DNA of 64,000 bases, from contig JAEWAE010000024.1 of the NCBI GenBank assembly GCA_023391835.1, positions 105,183 to 169,182 of the forward strand, in the 5' to 3' direction. This DNA comes from Bacillota bacterium. GTDB lineage: Bacteria; Bacillota; Clostridia; Oscillospirales; Ethanoligenentaceae. The notes beneath the pieces were generated by a model that saw nothing but the letters and a program-made list of their open reading frames with translations, did not search any database and had not been told where the DNA came from. Made by a program: the position numbers and the translations under genes. This document shows, one piece after another, positions 44,201 to 51,488 of the stretch (within the stretch, counting starts at the first letter, position 1; every line of letters begins with the position of its first letter).

Positions 44201-44440
44201 GCTGTAAATGCTCACCAACTTGTCGTTGATATTCTCGCTTTCGTCATAGACAATTTTGCTGATTTCAAACAGAGAAAGATAGGCGAAGGATTTCTGCCAT
44301 GGCTCCATCTCCACCGGCTCGCACCGACTCATATTGATCAGATAATTTTTGTTGACGAAAAGATCGACCATTTCCATGCCGCTGCGCATTATCTGCGCGG
44401 CGCGGACGGCCAGCTCGTCGGGTTCATTCGGATTACTCAT
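41288..44440 (-). CDS. HerA/FtsK-like hexameric ATPase with Ser/Thr/Gly-rich insert
   Basis: A 1050-residue protein. An N-terminal ~240-residue domain is followed by a low-complexity Ser/Thr/Gly segment at about 250-335. The ATPase core has Walker A FITGSTGSGKSNTT at 521-534 and DUF87/HerA-type features (FLVIEPAKGEYK; LGLNPFAFPEKVHVLEHLDR; Walker B HVTVLEEAHNLL; IMRLPEAGDGEAVGRSIGLS). HerA/VirB4/FtsK-like ATPases pump DNA or protein. Here, with a toxin and membrane proteins next door, effector translocation or DNA handling are both possible. The start at 44440 follows AAAGGA; an upstream in-frame start would overlap GAP1. It lies 19 bp after GAP1 and 54 bp before the toxin. Confidence 0.85.
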   Translation of the reverse strand: MSNPNEPDELAVRAAQIMRSGMEMVDLFVNKNYLINMSRCEPVEMEPWQKSFAYLSLFEISKIVYDESENINDKLVSIYSALSNFGSTALLVLFSDPGGVRFYLGTRDTRQPNVARAILQKSLRGNFPGIEIREQESARVEALMEGRIPAQYANMAVSAVSIVPGVRDEDKNRFVQGLEKFIDSMSGETYTAVFIASPLGKAELERKKRGYEDLYTALSQCAQVNLTYGENDSESVAAGMSDSFSQAVNEGISDTAGENSGMNTGVNYSHSHGSSFSFFGLGHNSGAGRGSSKGTYSGSSTGHTATRSDTETTGKTTSTTTTTTRGNTSTLAVTRQNKTVQELLKKIDEQLDRIKSCEAYGLWNSACYFIANNTEVSLVAANTYKALVAGEQTSVENSFINLWGNEYENAAKSLTVLDYLRYGVHPRFTYHPPQAEAGYSAQTVTPASLISGVELPILMGVPRKSVSGVTSIVSAEFGRNVFTRESEGNRRVDIGAIYHMGEVFPHNRVSLDVESLSAHCFITGSTGSGKSNTTYKILDELIAQRNHVRFLVIEPAKGEYKLAFGGLPGIHIFTTNPKYYEMLGLNPFAFPEKVHVLEHLDRLIEIFSACWPLYAAMPALLKAAFERAYVNHGWDLNHSLYINKGNGRYPTFGDIVRILPRLLGESQFSAETKGDYIGSLVTRVESLTNGLLGQIFVSDGVPDEVLFDENTVVDLSRIGSAETKALLMGVLILKLGEYRQSASSGTNLPIRHVTVLEEAHNLLKRTSTEQGQESANLQGKSVEMISNSIAEMRTYGEGFLIVDQSPSAVDISAIKNTNTKIIMRLPEAGDGEAVGRSIGLSNAQIAQLSRLDKGVAVIYQNNWLEAVLAKIDRSSATYEVSAAKVRDRKPRLALVGDLLAELIEQDKTGEFNLSWLNPIVDGADVPEFVKTRCRHLLWDYQKKRQTGMRKLAFARLLLDLMNCDGLYRMFEEELPPMIRKKSELTDDVRAQCMRWKRCICDHLAEYADFYDEPTREAVFIQTLLAKISRETDNRRYKLALLCVGRRAKPA

Positions 44441-44459
44441 AGCGCACAATCCTTTGAGG

Positions 44460-47078
44460 TTAATCTTTTCGCCACTTGTTGAGAAAACCCAGCAACGGAT
44501 GAGCCGACGCGGCGGCCTCCTTGATCTCATCCCAGGCGTCCAACGCCTTTCCGTCGCCCTGGAACGCTTTCGCCACGGCGTCGTCCACCGCCTCCAGCTT
44601 TGGCCGACTCAACCGGCCCACCGCCTGAGCGACACCATCCCGGAGCCGCCCGTCACCCGCCGGGAAAAGGAAACGCAGGAACTCGCAGAATCCCACGTAA
44701 TCGCCGCCGCGGACGCCCTGCTTGAGGTACAGCCTCGCGCAATCGGCCATATACTGAGTGGCGACAGGGCGGTTCATCCGGAACAGGTTGTATATTGCGT
44801 CCAATTCCTTGGCTGATTTGCATAAATTGCAAACACATGGCACGATCCAGTCGAAATACCGCTCCCGCTCATCATCCGTCAGCAGCGTGATATCCACACT
44901 GTCGCCCAACACCGGAGCCAGACGTTCCGAAAATTCCCTGAACGTTCCATACTCCCAGGCGTCCTCCAGCACAAGGCCCATCATCAGCAGTTGCAGCTTG
45001 CCCACAATCGGCTGCCGGCGGGTGGTATATGTATAGGAAAACAGCCGCTTGATGAGCGCCTTGTTGGCGGATGACGGGCTTCCCATCGGGATGGGGCCCA
45101 CCAGATCGGCCGTCAGCCCGTCGGCAAAAGCGGGAGAAAGCTTCTGCTTCTCGATGATATCGAACAGTTCCCACTCCAATGCGCCGATATTCTCCGTCCG
45201 GTGGGTGGAAATGGCGTGGTAATACGCCTCCAGCACCGGCCCGGTAAAACGCTCCGCATAACGGGGGATGCGCCGGATATACTGCCCGTAATGATCGGAA
45301 AACAGCCGGTGGGCCTGCTCGGCGGTCACGGCGTTTTCCATAAATACGGTATACAGTGCAAGCATCTGCTCATCGCGCTCGTACGACGCCAGAAAAGCGT
45401 AGACCTGATCTGGATTTTCCGGGTAATGGCGATAAACGACAGCATAAAAATACTTCCACATGGTGTCGGCCGCGGCGGCTCCTTCCGGCAGATCCAGAAG
45501 GATGCCCTCAAGGTCCATAGCCATCTCAATCAGATACGTGACCGAGTCCGCGAATTCGTCAAGAATCCGGGTCACCAGATAAAAGCCGTGGGTGCCTGAC
45601 GAATAGACTGACTGGATGATGTCGTAAAACAGCCGGCCGGTCGGCCCGTCCGCCTGGAGTTCCTCTTTCGACAGACGGTTGTCTTTGACATAAGCGCAAA
45701 GGATTCCCACGACAAACGACAGCTTCCACTCAGTGGCAGGCTTGCGCAGCACCACAAGCAGCGAGTCGCGGTGATCTTCCTTCATCAACTCGGTGGCCAC
45801 GCTGAAATTTGCCGCCCGACACAGGGAATCGACCGCCTCGAAAAACGGCCGAAACTCCGCTTCCGTCGCGTCGGGTGCGCAGAAATCCATAAGCACGCGG
45901 TCCACCATCAGGCCGCGGACCGCGGCCTGAATGTCGCCGGGGAACGCAGAGTAATGCCGCATAAGGAATGTCAGGATGGCGGACGCGAAATTCCGATCGG
46001 TGTGCAGGACGACTTCCCTATCCTCCAGCAGACGGCGTGCGAGTCGGGCGTGGATGCCCTCGCGCCCGTATGTATCGGCGAATGCGACCGCCCGGTCGAA
46101 CATGTCGGGCCCGGCGGCGCCGATCCCATCCGAAAGCAGCGTGTAGAGCCGGTAGGCGTCGTAAAAGTCCTCGTCCGCCCCCTCATATTGGAAGCCGCCC
46201 GTCAGGAAGGTGTGAAAGTCACGGAGACTGTCATAGGACAGCGACATGGCCATATCGATGAAATCGTCGAACTCGCCGGTCGTATCGAACGAGGGGTGCT
46301 CTCCGGTGAAAAGATCAAAGACAAAATGCTGCCGGGCGCTGTCGGGACCGTATTTTGTGCCGTCGCGGACCACGCCGCACACGCGGGAGGAGGAAAGCGA
46401 CGGGTCGAAATCATAGGTGGAAAAATTCACGGTGAGCGCGTTTTTCAGCGGCAGAGCGTATTCCAGCGCCGCAATCCACAGTATGATATTGGCAGGCTCG
46501 TCGCAGATGACCACGCGTTTGCGCGCCGAACCGAACGCGAGAAAAGCGTGAAGCATATTCTTATAGACGCTCATGCGGTCGCCCACGCCCAAAAACTCGC
46601 TCACCGCGTCCATATCCACGGCATAACCGGGCGTGAGCTCCGGTACCGGCAGACATTCGGGAGGCTCGGGGGTGTTGACCTGGGCATACTCCATGCGTCG
46701 GCGCAGCATGTCGCTGCCGTAGAATTCGCAGGGATAACGGCGGATTTCCCCCTCGTCGAATGCTACCACATGGCTCAGATGGTTGCCGAAACGCCCCGCG
46801 GCACCCATATAATCGCGCCCCAGGTAGGTGTTCAGCGTGATGGTGCCCATGCCGTTTTTCAGACGGCGGTAGATGAACGCCTGCGGCATAGACGGCACCA
46901 GTTCCTCGCTCATGGCGACGCCGGCCGGAAGCGCCGGTATCTGGTAAGTGAACAGACCCTTGATCTCATCCGACTGGACGTCTTTGAAGCCGGCGTCGTA
47001 GGAATAGATCTGCTGCCCGTCGTTCACACCGCCGATGCCTCTCATGCATGACGTGTAAATGACCTGATGCCTGCTCAT
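44460..47078 (-). CDS. GAP1-like GTPase-associated protein
   Basis: An 872-residue protein. The first ~130 residues match the GAP1-N1 domain: QVIYTSCMRGIGGVNDGQQI, the YSYDAGF strand, FIYRRLKNGMGTI, YLGRDYMGAAGRFGNHLSHV. The rest is a long helical region consistent with GAP1-M/C domains. GAP1 proteins are named for constant association with zinc-ribbon and double GTPases in bacterial conflict loci and may act as regulators or substrate-recognising subunits; biochemistry is lacking. Here it is flanked by the soluble GTPase (105 bp upstream) and HerA ATPase (19 bp downstream). Confidence 0.82.
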   Translation of the reverse strand: MSRHQVIYTSCMRGIGGVNDGQQIYSYDAGFKDVQSDEIKGLFTYQIPALPAGVAMSEELVPSMPQAFIYRRLKNGMGTITLNTYLGRDYMGAAGRFGNHLSHVVAFDEGEIRRYPCEFYGSDMLRRRMEYAQVNTPEPPECLPVPELTPGYAVDMDAVSEFLGVGDRMSVYKNMLHAFLAFGSARKRVVICDEPANIILWIAALEYALPLKNALTVNFSTYDFDPSLSSSRVCGVVRDGTKYGPDSARQHFVFDLFTGEHPSFDTTGEFDDFIDMAMSLSYDSLRDFHTFLTGGFQYEGADEDFYDAYRLYTLLSDGIGAAGPDMFDRAVAFADTYGREGIHARLARRLLEDREVVLHTDRNFASAILTFLMRHYSAFPGDIQAAVRGLMVDRVLMDFCAPDATEAEFRPFFEAVDSLCRAANFSVATELMKEDHRDSLLVVLRKPATEWKLSFVVGILCAYVKDNRLSKEELQADGPTGRLFYDIIQSVYSSGTHGFYLVTRILDEFADSVTYLIEMAMDLEGILLDLPEGAAAADTMWKYFYAVVYRHYPENPDQVYAFLASYERDEQMLALYTVFMENAVTAEQAHRLFSDHYGQYIRRIPRYAERFTGPVLEAYYHAISTHRTENIGALEWELFDIIEKQKLSPAFADGLTADLVGPIPMGSPSSANKALIKRLFSYTYTTRRQPIVGKLQLLMMGLVLEDAWEYGTFREFSERLAPVLGDSVDITLLTDDERERYFDWIVPCVCNLCKSAKELDAIYNLFRMNRPVATQYMADCARLYLKQGVRGGDYVGFCEFLRFLFPAGDGRLRDGVAQAVGRLSRPKLEAVDDAVAKAFQGDGKALDAWDEIKEAAASAHPLLGFLNKWRKD

Positions 47079-47183
47079 CGCGGCACCTCCCTTTTATATA
47101 CGGGCACCCGCCGCCAAGCGGCAAGAGCCATCCGATACACATTACGCCCAAGCGACGGTATCGATCTGCAATGGGGGCCGATA

Positions 47184-48395
47184 TTATCTGGCCTTGATGA
47201 CACCGTAATCCTTGAGTATCCAGAGGATAGGATCCTCGATCCGGTGCGGGCGGGGCCGCTGTATATGGCCGTCAGCCGTGGGATTGTTATCGAGGCCCAG
47301 CGCCGAAACGGCGAAATAGGAAAAGTTCCGGTAGTTGGTATCCAACTGCGACATGAACGCATCCGCATGCCATTCGCGCAGCAGCCCTTGGACTTCGGAG
47401 TTGACATTGTGCCAGTCGGCCAGATCGAAGCATTTCTCCTGACAGTGGGGGCTGGCCTCCAGAACGGTGCATCCGGGCGGGACGATCGAGGCGATCGCGT
47501 CGAATTTGGAAAAGACCGCAGCCACGGGGATATTGATCTTATCGGTGCTTTTCATACGCCGATCGTGCCGGATCAGATTGGAAACCCGGGTCATGATGTC
47601 ATCCGACCTGGCGGCCTGCCGCCAGTCGATGGCGGCCGCCCGCTTCACCACGGAATCGTCAAGCTGATCGACGACATCGGGAATCTGCATGGGGTCGAGC
47701 AGGAAGATAATCCCGGCGGATTTGCAGATATACTTGTTTACGGTACTCATGGTGTCCTCGTCGTTGAGATCCTCGCCTGCGGTGTCGAAGAAGACAAATG
47801 TGAACGATTCGATGGCGCCGCCGAACAAGGATTTCTTTGGGAGCTTAAGCTTGAAGATCAGGGGACGGTACGCACCGTTGTCGACATTCTGAAGCGAGCT
47901 TTTGCTCAGGTCAAGTTTGATGCCGTCCACATAGAGATTGCGGTAAAACCCGGCCTGCCAGCGGGTATAGCTGTCAGCGAAGCCTTCCATGGAGCCGCCG
48001 AATTTCACGGAGATGCGCTCGATCAGCTCTTTGATGACCACACCGACAAAGTGGCTCTTGCCGGTAGCGCGGGAACCCACCACCGATATGATCATGTCTT
48101 TACCCGAGAGCGTGCTTTCCGGCAGCTCGTTGTGGCAGGACGGGCACACGACCTTATATGTAACGCTGCCGCATTCGGGGCATATTCCGGATTTGGGTAC
48201 CAGAAAGGGTGTCTTGGCGGGTACGGTGAATGTCCTCTTGCCCTGTTTGGGCATGCGTTCGTCACCGTGCTCATACCGGGTCATTTCCGGATCGTCGAAA
48301 TCCTTGCAGCGCCGGTTGGTGCATCGGAACTGAACCTCGGAAAGCCTGTGCTGCTCGAAGCAATAGGGGCAGATAAATGAAATTTTGGGTGGCAT
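47184..48395 (-). CDS. Soluble zinc-ribbon GTPase (double-GTPase type)
   Basis: A 403-residue protein without membrane helices. Two N-terminal zinc ribbons use Cys9/12/25/30 and Cys72/75/84/87. The GTPase has P-loop VVGSRATGKS at 105-114, G3 FFDTAGEDL and a G4-like VFSKFDA. It is related to, but much more diverged than, the two membrane GTPases of the island. This type of protein commonly pairs with GAP1. The start at 48395 (MPPKISF) is fixed by AGAGGAGGA just upstream. It lies 88 bp after the J-like scaffold gene. Confidence 0.82.
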   Translation of the reverse strand: MPPKISFICPYCFEQHRLSEVQFRCTNRRCKDFDDPEMTRYEHGDERMPKQGKRTFTVPAKTPFLVPKSGICPECGSVTYKVVCPSCHNELPESTLSGKDMIISVVGSRATGKSHFVGVVIKELIERISVKFGGSMEGFADSYTRWQAGFYRNLYVDGIKLDLSKSSLQNVDNGAYRPLIFKLKLPKKSLFGGAIESFTFVFFDTAGEDLNDEDTMSTVNKYICKSAGIIFLLDPMQIPDVVDQLDDSVVKRAAAIDWRQAARSDDIMTRVSNLIRHDRRMKSTDKINIPVAAVFSKFDAIASIVPPGCTVLEASPHCQEKCFDLADWHNVNSEVQGLLREWHADAFMSQLDTNYRNFSYFAVSALGLDNNPTADGHIQRPRPHRIEDPILWILKDYGVIKAR

Positions 48396-48483
48396 ACCGA
48401 TCCTCCTCTGGGCCTTGCTTATAAATAAAAAGCCGACGGATTCTAACCGAAATAGACAAGACTCCTGATTTTGCAAACAAGCC

Positions 48484-51471
48484 CTAGTTAATCCGGTAAT
48501 CGCTGTGGAGCCTCAGCTTGAGCTGATACGCCGACAACTGGTGTTCGTCCCGGAGAAACGCCTTGATATAAGTGTCCCTTTCCAGTCCCTTCGGCCACGG
48601 TATACGCACCTGCAGGCTCCCGTCCACCGGCTGGGAGGGGACGGTATAAAACAGCTTGGCCTCTTTGCGAAACATGGGGGTATTGCCCACCGCCGACACA
48701 ATATCAATGGCTGGCAGCACAAACGCCGTGTGCTCCCCCTCGAACCGAAGCAGAATGCTGCTCTCGCCGAAAAGTTTTTTGGCAGGCGTGATGGAATACG
48801 TGATGGTTTCTTTGGAGGCGTTCACAAAAAGATAATCCGTCCCGGAGGAATAGTCTTTTTCGCCGTCCCGGGTGAACTCGGCGAACACTGAGAAATAGTA
48901 GTTTTTCGGCTCGAGCGAATCGACAACCAGCGCGCTGTTCTGCTGATACAGCTTGAGTGGGATATACCTGCGCACCGCCTTGACATCGCCGATATCCGCC
49001 GGGTATTGGTCAAAGCGGTACAGCACCACAAAGCCCGTCGCGCCACGGGGCGGATCGACAGCTATGTAGATCCGGCCGTTGATGCCCCGTATGCCGTGAA
49101 TGGCGACCGCCTCATCCCGACTCGCACGCGCCAGCGCTCCGAAAACGGCGGAGCCGGACTTGACGACCACAGCTGAAACGTACAGCAGGCCGCCCTTATA
49201 GGCGAAGGTTCCGGATGAGGGCGATGTTCGGTTGAGCGCCAGGCGACGCATGGATTGTTCCAGCGCCGCCATGGAGATCACGTCACCGCACGCCCACTCG
49301 GGCCGGTCGGCCGCACCGTACAGCCGTACGTCCGCGCCGCCGGCATCTTCCCACTCGGCCTCGAAGACACCGTCCCGCCCCGGCCGAATCCGCAGGGAAA
49401 CCACGGCCTTGGGCGGCCGGGTGGGCGTGCCCGTGACGGTGATTCCCTTGGTCTTGATCTCCCGGCCACCTATGGCATAAGACAAACGCACGTGAAAAGT
49501 ATAGGCCGCATCGTTGGTCAGGTTCGGCACCAGACAACCGGTAGCGGCGCAGGTTTTCACCGGCTCTTCTTTGCCCGACGGGGTCACGCGGAGGATCTCG
49601 GCGGTCGCCCCCTGCGGCAGGGCACCCCATTCAAGCTCAAGCGCCGAATCCGCCGCGGCCGCCGTGACGCCGGCAATCTCGAACAGATTGACCACCGGAG
49701 CGGCGCTTGCCAGCGCCGCCGAATAGACGCCGGCGCGTTCGGCAAAGACGGCATAAAAATATCCGTACCCCGGAATGATGCCCCCGTCGTTGCAGCCACA
49801 CATGCTCACCCGGCAGACAGACTCGCCATCCTCCGGATTCATGGGTCTCGCATCTTTTTTGCGTCTGACCGTGTAAAAGACGGTGCCCGCGGTACGGCTG
49901 GCCGTCCAGCTGAGAACGTTGGCCCGCGCGGCTCCGTCAGACGATACCCGCAGATTGGTGGGAGCGGCCGGCGGATAGCTGGCGACCAGCTCGCGGACAC
50001 CGGGATAATCCGCACACGCCTCATACGCCCGGATACATCCGTCGATCACATCCGCCTCGCGCGAGGCAGCCTGTGCCGACTGAAAGGCGCTTTTAGCCGC
50101 AGCCAAAGCGACTTCGATGGTTTCTTCCGCCATCTCATCCGTAAAGTCGGGGAACAGATTCCGAATATGGTCATACTGCCGCCGCGCCTCGACATAGTGC
50201 TTTTTCCCGAGAGCCGCCCTCATGGCCTCCGCGGCCGGTCCGACGCGCCGCTTATCCTCACTGAGGCGGGCGCGCAGCGCCTTGACATCCTCGCTGCCGG
50301 GCCAGTAATGCTCCGCGTCCGCCAGATGAGCCTCCGCGGCGGCAAAATCCACCGAGCCCATTGCAGACTGAGCCAGCTCGCACAGGGCGGCGGCCCGGTC
50401 GAGATTTTCAAAGCGAAATCCACACCGGCAGACCTTGACGCTGGACTCGTTTTCGGCACCGCATTGAGGGCACCGGATAATCAAGGGCTTGCCACAGTTC
50501 TGACACACCAGCCGGCCATCGGAGGTATCACTCATGTGCCCGCAGAAGCGGCACATCTTGAGATGCTCGTTATGCGGGCCCTCCTTGCGGTTGTAGACGA
50601 TCTTTTCCACCTTGCAGAAGGCCGTGAATACCTTTTCCGCCAGTGCGCGGTCGCGGAAAACTTCCGTGAGCTGACCGATAAAATCATCGCCCTGCTCGGG
50701 TGTCAGCTCGCCGGAAATTTCCGCGACGCTCCTGACATAATCGAGGACGGCCCTGCGCTTGGAATATTCCAGATACCGGTCATAGACATCCTTGCTCGTC
50801 TCATCCTTAAAGGCCAATTGACACTGATTGCAGAGCTTGTTGCCGGTTCCGCTCTCACTGTTGTTTTTGCCGGCGTATTTTTTCTTGCGTTCGCCGGTGC
50901 GCTGCAGCAGCGCGCTGCAGGACAGTTTGTCGGCATTCTGGGTGGGTGTCCCCATGAACAGGAACTCATACAGGTTTTTGACGCCGAAGGATTCGAGCAT
51001 CCCGCCGAGCCCGTCGTAATTAGCGGCGCCCTGCGGTTTTGATTTATAATATTTATCGTAGGTGGCCGGATAGTCGGTACGTTTTTCCTCGGTCCTGCGA
51101 ATGCCCAGACTTGTGACGCGCCGCCCGACGGTATCGCCGTCGACGCCCAATTTTTTGGCCAGGTTGGCGATTTCGTCAGACGTCACATACCCCTTCCGGG
51201 CAATGGTATGAAGCATCTTGTCAACCGGGCCGTAGATGCACGCGCAGGCATCCGCCGCCAGTTGTTTGCGAATGTTGGCGGGGCCGATCATATCTTTGCG
51301 AATCTGCGCAACGCTGTCGCTCCATCTCCGGTATTCCGGCCCATATTTGAAATCGCTGTGATGTGTGGACCAAAATTTGGCTTTTTCACCGATTCGGGCT
51401 TCGATCTTCTGCTCGTCTTCCACTGGCGGGTCAAAATCCAATTCCAGTACGACGTACCAGTTATCTGCCAC
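48484..51471 (-). CDS. J-domain-like, zinc-ribbon, TPR and FN3 scaffold protein
   Basis: A 995-residue multidomain protein. Residues 5-72 follow the J-domain pattern: WYVVLEL helix I, QKIEARIGEKAKFW helix II, a loop with His38-Ser39-Asp40 where HPD is expected, helix III YRRWSDSVAQIRKDM, then GPANIRKQL. Two zinc ribbons follow at Cys307/310/323/326 and Cys334/337/348/350. A TPR-like helical region (about 355-500) and several FN3-like beta domains complete it. It lies 17 bp after the Hsp70-vWA gene, and a DnaK-like and a GrpE-like protein are also encoded, so a co-chaperone role is attractive. The HSD variant may weaken or change Hsp70 stimulation. The J-domain call is by eye. Confidence 0.65.
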   Translation of the reverse strand: MADNWYVVLELDFDPPVEDEQKIEARIGEKAKFWSTHHSDFKYGPEYRRWSDSVAQIRKDMIGPANIRKQLAADACACIYGPVDKMLHTIARKGYVTSDEIANLAKKLGVDGDTVGRRVTSLGIRRTEEKRTDYPATYDKYYKSKPQGAANYDGLGGMLESFGVKNLYEFLFMGTPTQNADKLSCSALLQRTGERKKKYAGKNNSESGTGNKLCNQCQLAFKDETSKDVYDRYLEYSKRRAVLDYVRSVAEISGELTPEQGDDFIGQLTEVFRDRALAEKVFTAFCKVEKIVYNRKEGPHNEHLKMCRFCGHMSDTSDGRLVCQNCGKPLIIRCPQCGAENESSVKVCRCGFRFENLDRAAALCELAQSAMGSVDFAAAEAHLADAEHYWPGSEDVKALRARLSEDKRRVGPAAEAMRAALGKKHYVEARRQYDHIRNLFPDFTDEMAEETIEVALAAAKSAFQSAQAASREADVIDGCIRAYEACADYPGVRELVASYPPAAPTNLRVSSDGAARANVLSWTASRTAGTVFYTVRRKKDARPMNPEDGESVCRVSMCGCNDGGIIPGYGYFYAVFAERAGVYSAALASAAPVVNLFEIAGVTAAAADSALELEWGALPQGATAEILRVTPSGKEEPVKTCAATGCLVPNLTNDAAYTFHVRLSYAIGGREIKTKGITVTGTPTRPPKAVVSLRIRPGRDGVFEAEWEDAGGADVRLYGAADRPEWACGDVISMAALEQSMRRLALNRTSPSSGTFAYKGGLLYVSAVVVKSGSAVFGALARASRDEAVAIHGIRGINGRIYIAVDPPRGATGFVVLYRFDQYPADIGDVKAVRRYIPLKLYQQNSALVVDSLEPKNYYFSVFAEFTRDGEKDYSSGTDYLFVNASKETITYSITPAKKLFGESSILLRFEGEHTAFVLPAIDIVSAVGNTPMFRKEAKLFYTVPSQPVDGSLQVRIPWPKGLERDTYIKAFLRDEHQLSAYQLKLRLHSDYRIN

Positions 51472-51488
51472 CTGTTTTCACCTCGTCT

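Noticed and set aside
41288..44530. Upstream start at 44530 for the HerA ATPase
   Set aside because: It would overlap the GAP1 gene by 71 bp; the ATG at 44440 has its own AAAGGA site.
49255..51042. A 595-residue plus-strand frame opposite the J-like scaffold gene
   Set aside because: No recognisable motif and no start signal; the minus strand has zinc ribbons and FN3-like domains in frame.
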